From Palaemon carinicauda (lineage: Eukaryota > Arthropoda > Malacostraca > Decapoda > Palaemonidae): a DNA stretch of 64,000 nt. The notes under the pieces are model-generated. The model saw only the letters and a list, made by a program, of their open reading frames with translations. It did not search any database and was not told the origin of the DNA. The DNA is taken from contig NC_090743.1 in the NCBI RefSeq assembly GCF_036898095.1, forward strand, positions 24,976,424-25,040,423, given 5' to 3'. Shown here piece by piece: positions 36,211 to 50,300 of the stretch (position 1 is its first letter; every line of letters starts with the position of its first letter). Both the position numbers and the translations under genes were made by a program.

Positions 36211-39046
36211 TTTTTGGGCTCGGGCTATGTCATCCTGATGGAAGGTTCCTTTCAGTAGCTGCCTTGGGTATATTTGACTACAGTGATATTTCCAGAGAAT
36301 TTAACTAAAGGTCTCCAGAATTCTAACTTCTGGCGCGAATATCCTTAAAGTTTCCTTTTAGGATATCGCATATCAGGGAACGTATTCTTGACACGCCACA
36401 TAGCAATCTGCACCCCGCATAGTGTTTACGCTTCAAGGGGGAAAAAGTGGCAAAATAAAAGAGGAGCCATTACAAAATTCTCCTCCTCCGTTACTGTTTG
36501 AGTACTCAGATGGCGCCACTATCGTCGGCCATCTTTATTCCTTTCTTTGTAGCGCGTCAGCTCGGTGATTTTTCCCAGTGCTCTTTCACTATTTTGGATT
36601 ATAATGCAATCTCCAGCGTCTTCTGCCTCTGGAAAGTTGAGTATTTAATTCTTATGTTGTATAAGTTTAGCTCTGGCCGTAAAGTAAAGATTTAACTCGA
36701 AATAAACTATGTTTTTTGGCAGAGCTATTGCCTAGATCGGAGGCGCCTTCGGCGCTGTCGTTCGTAGCGCATGTGTTATTTAGTTAGCCAGAACGACTTT
36801 CCCGGTATAATAGCTGAAATAAATATATTTAGCTATGTAGTCTTCATTGCTAGGAATTAATTATACTATGCCGATAGTATTCTTTAGTTTCGGCGAATTA
36901 GGTAGCCGATCTTGTTGACTCTAGGCTTCCTAGCCTAGGCGTTTTAGTTTACTCTCTTGCATGATATAATAGGCATTCCTGGTGTTATTAATTTTAAATG
37001 AAGATATTAGGCAATTTATAAATGTAAGATATATGGATTGCATAATAATTTTCCTCTTCCAAGATAGTATACGAAAGAGCTAAGATGAGGCAGGTAGTCG
37101 ATCTCAGTCACTAGGCTAATAACCTAGTGGCTTTAGTATACTACTTTCATACAATCTCCCCGGTTACCTAAAGGTAATCCCTTCCTCCCTCTGCGTATAG
37201 CCTATGGCTACGATCCTAGCCGGTCTTGCCTTGAATTGTGATTCTGGTAAGGTTAGGCTAGGGTTTTGTGCCCCTTTACCAAGCCATTGTCGATGACCTT
37301 TGGGTTTGGGTCAGAACCTCAGAGTACTTGTCGTGTGCCGGCAGCTGCCCAATAGGGTGAATGTACTCCCCTATTGGACTTAGTTGTTTGGCATAGGAGG
37401 CCTTGCCTCCCCTAGACTGCACTTAGAGGTAGACTGCACTTAGAGGGGTCATGGGATCCCCTTCTCCCTGTGGTCTAGCGACTAGTCCTGTGCCTGCAAA
37501 CCCTAGGCTGAAGGATAGTGATTATTCTTTGGCCTAGGATGGCGCAGGCATGGGAACTCTGTTTCTCTATAAGTTAGGTGACGGCTTGATGATGCCGGTC
37601 CCATTACTGTATTGGCACGCCCTTCGCTGGAGAATGTAATCTCCTTAAGCCTAGGATGGTGCCGATACTGAAACTGAGTTTCCTTCTGGTGTGGTAGGGA
37701 CGGCATGCTGCCGGCTCCTCTCACACCTTATACAGGACCCTTTTCCCTGTCTCTTTCTGTCCTTCGGTGATGGCCTAGCCATCACATCTCTGTGTCCGCT
37801 GTCCTACAATCTCAACGATTGCCGGCGGGTTGTGGTTCCGGCTTGGTCTTCTGCCTGTATGGCCTAGTAGTTCAGCTTCCCTTTAGAACATGATGTTCTG
37901 GGATAGCCGTTTCGGCAGGTCCAGCTGCCAGCAGGAGACCCATTTGCCTTTGAGTGTTCTTCAGTCCTCCCTTGGGCTGCCATCCGCTGCCTTTGTCCGA
38001 CTGATACCAGCATAGCTGCGGATGGGTGGAAGCTTGATCATGATATGTCTCCCCTTCCATTAGAACCATCATTCAGGAGGAAGGTAGTGATTCAGTGGCT
38101 AGTGCCGCCACCCTTTCATCTCCCTTCACTCCTTGCTTTCTCTCTTTCTATTGGCTAGTGCCGCCAAATACTAATCTATCTGGCAGCTGGCGGCTACTAA
38201 CCTTGCCAACAAGATGCAGGCTAGGCTTGTGGTCCGACAGCCATTAATTCACTGTCACATCTGACTCTGCCAGCGAGAGCTGGCGGTGTCTGTACCTGGC
38301 CACTATCCAGTCACATTGAATGATGGCTGGGATGGTGTGCCTTCAGTCGATGACCCGTCGGCAAGTCGGCGGTCCGTCGGCTATACATAGTGTCTGTACT
38401 TGCCCACTACCCAGTCACATTGAATGGTGGCTGGGATGGTGTGCCTTCAGTCGGTGATCCGCCGGCAGTCCGGTGGGTCGCCGGCAAGCCGGCGGCAGTC
38501 CGCCAGCTATACATATAATGAATGTTGGGCCAGTTGAATCAAGTCTAAGTACTAGCCTTGCCGGCATTAACTGCTGTATATGAATATACTGTAGCCAGTA
38601 TATCTGTAGTAGAGAGCATACTGCAGACAGAAAACTACAGTATTCAATTATACAATAGTCAAAGTTTGCCAACATACTCTGTGCGTCCTGGCGCAGTCTA
38701 TTGTCGAGACCTAATAGAATTGGGAAAGGAATTCCCTTCTCTTTACACTGATTGTTGATCAGGTCTTTAATCCTCTTTATTAACTTTTGGAAGTGGGTGT
38801 TGTTTACACTACTCTATCCTTATGGGCTAGAATCTTCCATTGGGCCTCTTATAGAGGATACCCTAGAATTAATAGTGAGGAAGGTCACAGCAATTGGCTG
38901 GGCAGGAACCACATGTATGTATCTTTCCTATTTCATTTCCAGCTTACCTATCCTATGCTATATGCAATAAAATAGAATTGAAATTGTTATTATAATACTT
39001 ATTACAATATTTATTAGTCTAATGAGATAGACTACTATATAGTGTT
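36211..39046 (+). mobile_element. DIRS-C2: left end and leader of a second family-C copy, 3' truncated
   Basis: It begins with TTTTTGGGCTCGGGC and follows the DIRS-C left ITR (14271 onward) and leader: the ITR at 36211-36520, the shared TAGGCTTCCTAGCCTAGGC stretch (near 36924) and the segment around 38550-38720 matching 16165-16330. No Gag or RT follows. Homology ends at about 39000, where an unrelated AAT-tailed repeat begins. It is more diverged from DIRS-C than the two DIRS-C ITRs are from each other, so it is an independent, probably older copy. Confidence 0.85.
38287..38510 (+). repeat. 104-bp tandem duplication in the DIRS-C2 leader
   Basis: Units start at 38287 and 38391 (TGTCTGTAC) and share CCAGTCACATTGAATG and GGCTGGGATGGTGTGCCTTC. 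The second unit has extra GCCGGC-type repeats at its end. The unit is absent from DIRS-C, so leader tandem content varies within a family. Confidence 0.82.
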
Positions 39047-39645
39047 ATGGGGTCCTTTGACTGGCCAGACAGTACTACATTGGATCCTTCTCTCTGGTTA
39101 CGGTTCATTTTCCATTTGCCTACACATATTGAATAGTCTGGCCTATTCTTTTCATATTCTCCTCTGTCCTCATATACCTGACAACACTAAGATTAACAAA
39201 CAATTCTTTTTCACCCAAGGGGTTAACTACTGCACTGTAATAGTTCAGCGGCCACTTTCCTCTTGGTAAGGGTAGAAGACAGACTTAAGCTATGGTAGGC
39301 AGCTCTTCTGGGAGAAGGACACTCCAAAATCAAACCATTGTTCTCTAGTCTTGGGTAGTGCCATAGCCTCTGTACCATGGCCTTTAAACCCGAGTTCTCT
39401 TGCTTGAGGGTACACTTGGACACACTATTCTGTCTTATTTCTCTTCCACTTGTTTTATTAAAGTTTGTATAGTTTTTTAAAGGGGTTATTTATTTTAATG
39501 TAACTTCTTGAAATATTTTTTTTTCCTTGTTTCGTTTCCTCACTGGGCTATTTTCTCTATTGGAGCCCCTGGGCTTATAGCATCCTGCTTTTCCAACTGG
39601 GGTTGTAGCTTAGCAATTGACAATAATAATAATAATAATAGATCC
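39047..39645 (+). repeat. interspersed repeat, AAT-tailed, copy 1
   Basis: It matches 45496-46060 inverted: GTCCTTTGAC, ATTGGATCCTTCTCTCTG, AAGGGGTTAACTAC, AGTGCCATAGCCTCTGTACC and CCAACTGGGGTTGTAGCTTA are all shared. It ends in (AATAAT)n at 39624-39641, typical of LINE- or SINE-like retroposition. No coding frame is shared. Confidence 0.82.
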
Positions 39646-41545
39646 AACATTAAAATGAAGAATTAACCCTGGGACTGACAGTAATGGTATAACTGTTGGC
39701 AAGAAGTTAAAAATCCTCTATTTGATGACCTGAAGAACAACGATATGAGTAAGTTGAGCCTCGGAGTGATAACAGTGGTAGATCCAGTTCACGTAAAACT
39801 TATGAAGATTTTAAAAATTCTTGGGGTTATGTGTTTAATCTCAATAGTAAGCATAAGCGATGGAAGAAAAAATAAACACTATAAACCAGCAACTGGAGAG
39901 GAATAGCTTCGAAGCAAAGACTTTTGTCAATAACCTAAGGAAAACTACACAGCCAACACTATGCAATAAGAAGAGAATGCTGTAATTGTGACCAATGAAG
40001 TGGTCATGTCCTGTATGTAGGAATAGTGAATAACATGGTCTACGAGGATAATAGAGCCTCAAAAGTTCCCACAAAAGCTAGATTGGTCACATGTGGACCT
40101 AATGCTTCATAAACAAATTCAAAAGAAAAGAAACTGTAAACAGCAGACTATAAATTCTTCTTTCTTCCAATTTATTAATCTGGCCATCCTATCATTCACT
40201 ACAACCAACATACACTGGCACAAGTAGCTTGTAATGTGCATTGAGATCCAAGAGAGCTGCCTGCCTTCTAGGTCCAATTAATGTTTAATATAGCAAGTAT
40301 AAACATCTAAAATACCACCACTTGAAAAAAAATCTTACAATGCCATTTATACAAGAGAAGATTATAGAAAATAAGTTTGATTGCATAGCAGAGGCATCAG
40401 TAAGACTTCTTAGCAGAAAAGTACGTTTTACTATATTGGTGATTTAATCAAAAATATTTAACACTGCAACCACTGATATCTACTTAAAGTTGTTCTGAAT
40501 GGCTACATTTTTCTGTCTATGCACTTGTAGAACATTAGGGCTTTTATTTGAGTAGGAACACATGACTAGATATAAAAATTAAAAGTGCATTTTGAGAAGG
40601 TATACAATGAAAATTAAATAAGAATAAAAATAAAACTGTCATATTAATTCCCTTGCTTATACAAACATTTGCAAAGTGGAAGTTCATTAAATAATTTCAC
40701 CCTGTAGATAAGTATTTCTATTAAGTCTCCAAAAGTAAATATTCCATATATTTCATATAAGCCAGAGACAATGTGTTTCAAGTACAATTAAAGAAATAAA
40801 TTGCGAATATTATTTGTTCAATTTATGAAAGGATGTCATTTCACAATGTATCAAATGCAGTGGTTCTCAAGCAATTGCACTAATCCAACTTTGGCATCCT
40901 AGAAGATTTAAAATATTAAGCTCTACGGTTCCTGAATAATATGAAGATAAACAAGACAAGGCCCATGATAATTCAAGAACTGGTAACCTACCATGAAAAA
41001 ATAAAAGATTTTAAATAAAATGCAAACCTATCTTCCTACCTTGCCACCTCTTAAACAAATGGAAAAAAAATATCATCACAGCATTTCAAGACCTACCTCG
41101 TGTTTACAATGTAAATTTTGCAAAATGAATGTTAATTAATATAATTGGGTTAGAAACATTATCCTAAAAAAAGATCTAATTACAAAAATAATAACCTCCA
41201 AAAACTTATTAATCACATAGAGCTTTATCTGCACATGGAGATGAAATTAATGGGGGAAAATTTTTTACTGTGTAATTGCAAGAAAACTAGGCAAAACCTA
41301 TGCTTCTCATCAAGGGCCAGTCAAGATAATAAAAAAACTAAAGCAAATAGTACAAAGGATTTCTCTTAAAAGCTTCATATGCCTTATTTGTAACAGAAAA
41401 AAGGAATCATATCTCCTATATACAATATCCTGAGAAGAAGCTATTACAAAGCTAATAATTTCCTCCCTTCTCCCATTTAATTTTCAAGGCATCTCAATAA
41501 CTGACATTAACAGGTAATAAACAATTTTTACTCATAACAGTTATT
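39646..41545. other. AT-rich non-coding DNA
   Basis: No gene recognised. Confidence 0.45.
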
Positions 41546-41700
41546 ATCACTAAGTATTTAATTTGTATTTTTCTTAACTACAAAGCCGAGACCTTTAATA
41601 GGAGTATGACTTCAGTGAAGCTGGACTTTCCATTAAACTTATAACAAGGTAAACAAGGGTTGCCAGTTAGGTGGGACAAACCTCACTTAGTAAGATTCTC
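41546..41700 (-). repeat. right terminus and ITR of DIRS-D
   Basis: It pairs with about 47215-47374. The outer part ATTTGTATTTTTCTTAACTA occurs only here and, as a diverged complement, in the ICR. Confidence 0.78.
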
Positions 41701-41919
41701 CTTCGAAGCAGTAACTGCCTTCTCCTCTTCCTTCTCTTACACAGAAATTAATAAAAATTAATAATTCACAATGAACTAACAAATTAATTCACATTTTACC
41801 TATGAGGAGAGTTGTGGCTGGCTGGAGGGAGATGAGAGAGAAGGAAGTTACAGCTTGGAAGGAGACGAGAGAGAAGGACTTGTAGGGTGGTCGAGGAGGG
41901 CAGTGAAACCTAAAGGTCC

Positions 41920-42010
41920 CAGGTTTGTATAGTTGGGAAAGATACAAATTATCTTGAAAATTTGTGATACGTTCCACAGGTAATACAAACTATCAACCTT
42001 TAATAGGAAA
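41920..42010 (-). repeat. internal complementary region of DIRS-D
   Basis: On the plus strand, the first half (GGTTTGTATAGTTGGGAAAG on to CAAATTTTC-type sequence) is the complement of the right end and the second half (AATACAAACTATCAACCTTT) is the complement of the left end. Confidence 0.78.
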
Positions 42011-42599
42011 CTCTTCCTGAGGAGGGAAAAAGTCCAACATAACCAATATGAATTGTTAACTAATAAAAAAAATGTCAATGTACTTTGATCCTGTAGGAGT
42101 GAAAGTCACGACTCCTATCATGTCATAACTGGCTGAGCATGAAGAAGTTGCAAGTGGTAGTAGGTAGCCATTGAATATATATCCCTAAGGATATACAGTA
42201 GAGTCTGAATTTATGGCATTAAGAGAAATTGGTGTGCATATATTCCATCCATCTTACCCCCTTGCACAGGAGTATGTAATGAAAATTTACTTGGATGCAT
42301 TGCGTAACTATGTCTAGCATCTAGTCCAGCAACATAACTGTAAGACTGCTGCACCCCAAGGGAAGGGAAAAAGAAAGGAAAACGTCCAGACAATTTTTAA
42401 CTATTATTCTTAGACTTGCAAGCAACCTATACCTTACACGAGATGCTTTTTGTCAAGCGCCAAAGCGAGACTTGCTACAGAATCTGCTGAGCGGATACCA
42501 CAGGTCCCAGGGTAAAAATATCCAAGGACTTGTGGGTATACTCCCGAAGGCAGTGAGCAGTGAAGGTTGTCTGGTACCAACAGACTCCTGCCTTCAGAT

Positions 42600-42830
42600 C
42601 TTGACTAGGATAGAGACAATCCCACCAACTTAGTGAGCCCACTCTCTAGAAGGTTTGACAGTAGACTCTATGGAAGCTAGGTATGGACTTGATGGTCTCA
42701 TGAAGCCAGAAAGAGACTGTATTCTAGGATAATGAATTTTTAATCCTTCCATCCCTTGGAATGACTCATGGCAAATAAGATGCCATGCAACTCGCCCACT
42801 CTCTTTGCCGAGACAAGGCAAGTAGGAAGA
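42600..42830 (-). pseudogene. DIRS-D tyrosine recombinase remnant
   Basis: A 63-codon frame aligns by eye with the region around the first catalytic arginine of DIRS recombinases (GKESGRVAWHLICHESFQG, compare AKRVSELHGLSY in DIRS-B). The catalytic context is altered. Other parts of the enzyme (42400-42900 and below) are not readable. Confidence 0.5.
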
Positions 42831-43472
42831 GTTTTTCTACTGAGCCAAGGCAAGTAAGAAGAGAGTCTTGAGTGTCAGAACTTGATCTGCTTCCCTTCTC
42901 AGTGATTCTTACGGCAACTGTTTGAGAGAGCTGAGAATTCTTGTGTTGTCTCTAGGACAGCAAGACTGCTCAAAGCTCCTCATGAGTATGGACAACTCCC
43001 ATGAAAAGGAAAGATCTAAGGTATTCAGTGTAAAGACCTGGCAGGGTGAATGTAGTTTGTTGGGACAGGCATAAACTTCCCATTTATCTTGGTCTGAAAT
43101 ACAATAACATGAAGCTTGTTTTACGATTCAAGAAATGATATCGTTTACCTTGCCAGAAGTAAAACTAGTTGGGAAGCAAGCACAGGTCAAGACTTAAGTC
43201 TTAGGGTAAGCTAAGGATACGGCAGTCTAAGGGGGTGGGGGTAACAGCCCATGGTAGGTAAGGATATGGCTCATAGGTTAGGGTTAGGTGGTATATAGTG
43301 TTTGTTTCCCTTTTAAAGTAAGGTTTTTCAGTCATAACTTTCAAAATTTTTTATACACTTATGTCCCAAAGAACTACAAAGGCTCCGACCTGGCTCAAGG
43401 ATGAGCGGTAGCCCTTTTCCGCTTGGACCAAAAAGTTCTTTTCTCAGCGAAGGAAGACTTGGAAATTGGTTA

Positions 43473-44360
43473 TCAATTGCAGATAGGATCAAACCAGATA
43501 AATATCCAATCTATAACACCAACTGCAGATGATGGCCCACTTTCTTGGGTAGACAATTGCAGAAGATCATCACAGATATCTAGGCATTTCCTATGCATTG
43601 CCTTGCGAAAGCCTATTGCTTGGAGGAGATGCTGGATAGTTGCCACTTGCTTAGTAACAGGGATACTGCAGATAAGGCTGGCTGAGAAGATTGAGCCATT
43701 GGGGTTGTTCTTTGAGTACCTCAAAGAGAAGCATCAACAAACCTGGAAACTACTCTGCATGTGGCTACTTGGGAGCCACCATGGTCATCCTAATATTTGG
43801 GGTCTTCAACACACTTATCAGAAAGAAGGATGCTTAGGCGTTAAACACCCATGTTGTCCCAGGTACTTCATCTTTCTCTTGGGTATGAGACTTGACTTCT
43901 CTCGATTGATTATGATCCTCAGATCGTGGCAAAAGAAAGAAGCTTGTATCAATCCTGGAGCACTTGAACATCTGGGGAGTGGTTCAGTCCATCTAAAGCA
44001 CATGGCTTTAATCTGATACACAATCCTCTCTGGACCGAAAAATAGAGTTACTTTGTCTGAAATTGCTGGATTGTTATTTGAAAATACAAGTCATTCATGG
44101 CCATAGAAACCATGCAGTCTCCCTTCCTGATGGCTGAACGAACAGTAATCGCCATCTCCATCTTGAACGGAATTTGCAGAACAAACTAGTTTATGGGAGA
44201 GAGGGCGATACATGGTCTCCATCCCCAATTTGACTTCTCCACAAAGGACAGCCATATGTAAAAAGCCAGGAGATTTGTCTTGGAGGACTTCTAGCCTGTT
44301 CTTGTCAATCATTGCCATAACTTCTGCTGCAAGTGCCAAAGCTTTCGGCAATTGCAGAGT
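43473..44360 (-). pseudogene. DIRS-D RT remnant
   Basis: Going 5' to 3' on the minus strand: KSPGFLHMAVL ... MYRPLSHKLVCSANSVQDGD (44091-44351) fits the N-terminal SPGF ... WRP ... FKMET block with frameshifts. YQIKAMCFRWT and IIINREKSSLIPKRKMKYLG (43818-44021) fit the YQFKALCFGLT and EKSxLxPSQxxxYLG blocks. ATIQHLLQAIGF (43473-43724) fits the following connection. The YLDD box is lost. Decay is greater than in any other copy here. Confidence 0.68.
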
Positions 44361-45495
44361 ATATCTGTAACATTACTGGAGAGCAAGTGAGGGGAGGTTA
44401 AGAGCTGGTGAAAGGAGAGCAGTGTCCATCCCAAAAGACTTTCACCACCCAACTTTCTCCCCTGTGATGCAGATACCGATATATTTCCCCAAGACAGACA
44501 TTCCCCCATCCTGGGTAGCTGGAAGGGGAGATTGCCAAACTCGACGTCCTCTTCCTACCTCTACCACCCCTCCTGTCATGAACAGATTGAGGTTTTGGGT
44601 AGACAATGGCCCCCCCCCCCCCCTGTCTTCAGGTTGCAAGGAACTGGAACAGCAGTTCAAGATCTGTTGGTCACTGTTGGCTTCTTCAGCACTGACTTAG
44701 CTAAATGACTTAAAGCCAAGGGAGTGGTTGACTTTTAAGGGCCTGGGCCCCTGAAACCTGCTGCCCAGTGGATCAGAGAGCTATGACTCTTTGTCCTCCA
44801 TTTCAATGTGGCATATTGTTGCTTGTACAAATACTAAGATATGACCTGAGAAAACACTTTTTTTCCAATCCCTAATGCACGACAGTTGGAAGACCTTGGC
44901 ATCTGGGAAAATCTTGTTCTTATGGAGCAGTCTTGGCACAATGTGAGATTACCAAAAAACATCTTGGGAAAGTCCTGAGGTAGGAGAGGGATAAAGCTGG
45001 CTATCAATTCTCCAGACCAGCTCGTGCTCGGTCTATTACTGGACCAAGCACTGGTGGCTTCTGAACCCCGCACCAAAAAACCTTCCTGGGGTTGGGTTAT
45101 GGTACAGCACTACTCCTCCCACTAAAGCAAGCAAAGAAATCGATCAAAATCTCGTGAGACTTGGATTCAGTAACCTCATCTTCCTTCTCTTCAAGGCAGC
45201 AGGACTGGGCTGGTAGCCTGTATAGGAAAAGGTAACAAGTGTACAAGTAACCTGGTGGCTTGAAAGTAACACTCAACCTAAGAATGAGAGCAATTTCCAA
45301 ATATTTTAATTCCAGCTTGCTGTTACCGGTTACAAATTGTATGGTTTTAGATCGCAATGCACTGTGGTTAGCAAAGATCGTGGAGAACAAGTGCCAGGAG
45401 ACCTATATTACGGGAATGCTCCTATTAAGCTGAAACCTGAAAGGAAAGAGTAAAAGGAAACCGTGGCGCTCATGAAGGGGAGATCTCGAGCCTGT

Positions 45496-46060
45496 ACTAT
45501 TATTATGATTTTAAAGCTACAACCCTAGTTGGAAAGCAGGATGTATAAGTGCAAGGACTTCAACAGGGAAAAATAGTCCAGTGAGGAAAGGAAATAAATA
45601 AACTAAGAGAAGTAATGAACAATTGAATAAAATATTTCAAGAACAGTAACAGCAGTAAAGTAGACATTTCATATATGAAAAAGCAAGATAAAATAGTATG
45701 CCAGAGTGTACCCTCAAGCAAGAGAACTCTACGCCAAGACAGTGGAAGACCATGGTACAGAGGTTATGGCACTATCCAAGATAAAAGAACAATGGTTTGA
45801 TTTTGGGTGTAGTGCTTACCTTAGCTAGAGTCTCGTCTACCCTTACCAAGAGAAAAGTAGACCCTGAACAATTACAGTGAAGTAGTTAACCCCTTGAGCA
45901 AAGACTTGTTTGGTAACCGCAGTGCTGTCAGGTGTATGAGGACAGAGGAGAATGTGGAAAGAATAGGCCAGGCTATTCAGTGTATGTGTAGGGAAAGGAA
46001 AAATGAGCCGTAAACAGAGAGAAGGATCCAATGTCAAAGGACTAGTCAACTAACACTAGC
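45496..46060 (-). repeat. interspersed repeat, AAT-tailed, copy 2 (nested in DIRS-D)
   Basis: Inverted relative to 39047-39645. Its AAT tail is reduced to TACTATTATTATG at 45496. It lies within DIRS-D, so its insertion postdates that element. Confidence 0.8.
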
Positions 46061-47214
46061 GGTAGTATCTCTACAAGTGGCTAGTACCTTAGCCAATTAC
46101 TACCTATACATAAGCTACTGTACCTCATAAACCATGCATAGGAATCTTTGAGTCTTGTGATACTTTTCTCGATCGGTCGTCATGTGCTTCTGTGATTTTT
46201 TTCATTGGCTACAGGCGAAGGAGATACAAGTCATCGCAATGCATACGATATCTCTTCAGCACACATTGTCTCTTTCTCTCTCTCTCCTGAATGAGAGAGA
46301 ACATCAAAGAAATGGGAAAAGAAAGGTGGCACCCTACCATCCAAACCAGCATTGCATATGCTCACCTCATATGAGAATTACGATTACAGTACTGGTGTTT
46401 CTTCTAGCTATGGGACAACTCTCGAGCCTTACTCCTCCCAGCACAAGACTTACCACTGGTGAAAGATGTATGAACTCCCATACCGAGTACCCAGAAACCT
46501 CCCTAGTGTTGTTTGCGTCAATAATTCTTCCAGCCCTGGGGCAACTCTTTGCCCTCAATCACAAGGGGACGTTCTTGGTACCCCATTGTATCTCCTACGT
46601 GAAGACACACACGCGACTCTTATAAATTGATTTTCTTGGAGTTCTTCAATACGGTCTTCTACTTGTTCTTCTCCTCAAAGTTGCAGCTAAAATTCTAACA
46701 AAGATGAGGCATACAAGGAAAACCTTTATGTTCACCCCTAGAGTCATGCTGGCTGATGATGACACTTTCAAGGGGAAAGAGACCACAATAGTGCAACCTA
46801 GCAAAACGTCCTTACCGCATCTTCCAGGATTGGCATACACCGATGGAAAGAAGAAAGGCGGCTTCCTTCCCCTTCACACTGTGAAGAAAGAACTCTTCTC
46901 CCAACATAGCACCAGCGATATCTAAGGAGATCTAACTTCCTTAGTTTTACGTTGCACTGTAAGGCTACACACAAGAGGGATAGACCAACAACAGACATGC
47001 TGTTCAACATGAAAAGTATGTTGGATAATGGCAGGTAGCACAGAAAACTGTTACATTTATCAAGAACAATTGCATATCCTTGGATTCTTCCAATAATATC
47101 CCTCAAACTTAAATGTCTGCAAGAGGATTTATTCAATCTGAAAGGAAAGGCAAAAGATTAAAACAGCCAGATGAGAATACTGAAAAGTAAATACAGTATG
47201 TACTGTTCAGCGGC

Positions 47215-47374
47215 CGAGGTCAAAGTGAGGTTTGCTCTACCTGTTGGGTGGGTGGGTCCTACCTCCCACCCAACAAGCAAACATTGGTTTACTTTGTTAA
47301 AAACTTAACGAACGTTTCAGCTTTGCTAAAGTCATACTCCTATTAAAGACTGATATTTTGTAATATGTGTAAGA
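47215..47374 (-). repeat. left terminus and ITR of DIRS-D
   Basis: It contains a local palindrome (TTGGGTGGGTGGGTCCTACCTCCCACCCAA-type, near 47240-47275) and the mirrored ITR motif TCATACTCCTATTAAAG. Confidence 0.78.
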
Positions 47375-50300
47375 ACAAACACAATTCTACTTGTTTCTTA
47401 GCAAAGGAGTTTCCATGGAAAGATGAAAAATCATTATTAATGGTTATTTTCAAGTTTATCCTAATGGGATTAAAATGAATTTTCTATCTTCTCCTGTCTT
47501 GCACTTTCTACCAAAATTTCCCATCTAATCAAGTTTACTCCTAATGTTTTTAACATATTACTCTTCTGAATATTCTTGTCTTATCTCATTATAAGTCCAA
47601 AACATCTCGATCTACAGAATATCAGTTAATTGTTCATGGTGTTGCACACCACAATTAGGAATAAATACTATTATAACCTTACTCTAAGTTTCACCACTTG
47701 CCAAAGAAAAATAGTTCAAGCAAGCCTTATAAGAATAGGAATGTGACTGTAAGGTATCAATATGTAATTTATAATATTAGGTAGAGAAGTGACTCAGTTG
47801 AATAAATAAGGAATGAAACTAACAGGAATGCAGCTGGTCATACCATTAGATTCGATCCCCTTTGTGAGGATGTTATATGCAATAGCCCCATTTTACCACT
47901 ATGACAATTTTCATTAAAATATACAGCATAGAGGTAGAGTTTCTTTGAGATTTTTTGTTTTTAACAGGATTTCTAAGCACTATGTCTGATATTAGTATTA
48001 TGTCTTAAGAATCTCTAGCTTATATGAAATTTATGGAATCTTAATTTATCAATGATACCTTGATAATATAATTAAGTAGCATATCATTACTGCTATGAAT
48101 TTAAAAATATTTATCATTGGAATTGTATACAGTATTATGCATATTAGGGGTGAAAAGCCTCTTATTAGCAAAAGCATATGAAACTGTACATACACTTGCA
48201 AATAAGCAGATAATATATGAAGCTCAAAATTAACAATATTGCTGCATTCCAGCTTATAATTATAGTACTGTACTGTCAGATTGAACTGAAATATTTACCA
48301 AATTACAAAAAGAAATAAACTAAAAATTACTCCAATACTATACCATACTATATCTGTATGGTAAGCTGACCCAAGTAAAATTGCAATGACAGTTCAAACA
48401 TTACAGAACATGTTCTTAAAAATCAGGGATTCAAGATAAATTGTTATGAAATAAATATATAAAAGACGGTTATTTATATAAAAGACAGAGATATATATGT
48501 TCACTGCCTTTCATGCTCTAATTTGTTACAAGCTCTAATTTAGATAAAAGAGTATTTACTGAAGACAATCACCTGCTGCTTTAAGTTGAAAAGCTTGCTT
48601 AAATACAAAGAATACTTGGAAAATATTTAATCATTAGTTTTAACTCAAAATGATGAACTTAAAACACACACAAATCTAAATCAACCTGTCTTGCACCCCT
48701 TAAAAAGTGATAATTATATCTCATATAATTGTTACATCACAAACTATAGCCACTTGAGATATTTATACAGGTATTCCACATTTAAATAATTGAAACTTGA
48801 TATACTACAGTGCAGATTCAGTCATTCATCTGAATGGATTTGCACTTTTTAATACTGTATCGCATGCAAGTTGTATACTACTTTCATGTTCTATGATACA
48901 CAGAACAATTGCTTCATATAGTCATATCTATTTTCATATCTCATCTCCTCATGTTGTATAGTATATGATAGGTATTTTACCAGATTTAATGCATATAGGT
49001 TTTGCTTATATGTACGCAATGCTTTCTTTCCAGTTTTAATGTCAGAAATGGAGTGATTAAATAGCTACTAACTTTTAGTTCTAATAAAATCATGGGTTTT
49101 TCTCCCCCTAATATCTTGAGAAAATATGACTTCTTTTGTCTTTTTCTTACATTAGAAATAAAGCTGATTGGATCTTACCCATTAAGGAAAAACATCCCTC
49201 TGAATATAAAATAACTTCTTTAGTAAAAGTGAAGGATATCAAAAATTTTAAACTTTTAAGACTCAAATTCATTTCAACTGAAATCAGGTAAGATAAATAA
49301 AATCCTCTTATGACTGCCAAGAGAAAGTGCAGTGAGTTCCCCAATTTGTTTTCTGATGCCAAGTCCAACAAATAAATTACTGAGAGACCTTAACCTTATA
49401 GTTTTTCAAAGGTTTAAAACATGGTCATTAAATACTGTAAAATTGTCTAAAATCAAAAAAGGAAAAAATGTATATCACCAAAGGAATTCTTTTTCATATT
49501 AAAAGATCTAAAAACATCCACTAAAATGCCTGCTATGGACAAATCTAATCTTATTAAAAAGGTCAATTAACAGATTAATAATTATTTACAGGCAAAACTT
49601 AAAATTTAATCATATGCATATATCTTTTAATACACGTGTCAAAAGAATTCATTAAAGTACTTGTAAAGTACTGTAAATTCCTTGCTCGATGGATACAAGG
49701 GTATTTCTTACCAACAAATTATGTACAAGTAATGTCATAACCCTTTTTAATATAAAAAAAAAATATATAGCAATAGTTATTTGTTACCTCTCGAATTTCA
49801 TTCAACATTATCTTCCATGTGACAACATAAGATCATGTGTATGTCAATTTTTTGGTGATTCCTATCATGTAGAGGGTAGTTACACAATTTGTTATACATA
49901 AATTATTCCATCATTTAAATAGATTGTTAAACTTATTTGTCTCTAATTTGATGAGACAGTCTTTTCCTGGTTTTACTAATGCTACGAACAGGGAATCTTG
50001 CCATTAATTTGGAAAGTGTTTTTGTTCTAAGTTTGATAATATACAGAGTAAGTACCTCTTAGTTAAATACTGTACGTTAGAAGCAGATTTAATCTTAAGA
50101 CGGATGTTATTTTGACCTCGGGCTGAGCTATTCCAAGAAGAAAGGGAAAATTCTAATTTTTATAAAGTAAAAGAGTTATTGAAATAAACATCACATGATG
50201 CTACACCTCTGACTTGGCTTAGCTTAAGCAAAATGTTTCATTTCAAGAGCTATGTATACAATACTAATCAACTTGTGATCATCGTATGTTGTAATGCCAG

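Larger units (their letters stand above)
41546..47374 (-). mobile_element. DIRS-type retrotransposon D, complete span, heavily decayed
   Basis: On the minus strand the left end is at about 47374 and the right end at about 41546. Inverted terminal repeats share TTTAATAGGAGTATGACTT (41595 region and, inverted, the 47345 region). The ICR at about 41920-42010 again joins complements of the two ends. Degraded RT and recombinase segments lie between. The AAT-tailed repeat (45496-46060) is nested in it. The terminal sequence (AATTTGTATTTTT...ACTA) resembles those of DIRS-B and DIRS-E, so B, D and E are related families. Confidence 0.82.
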
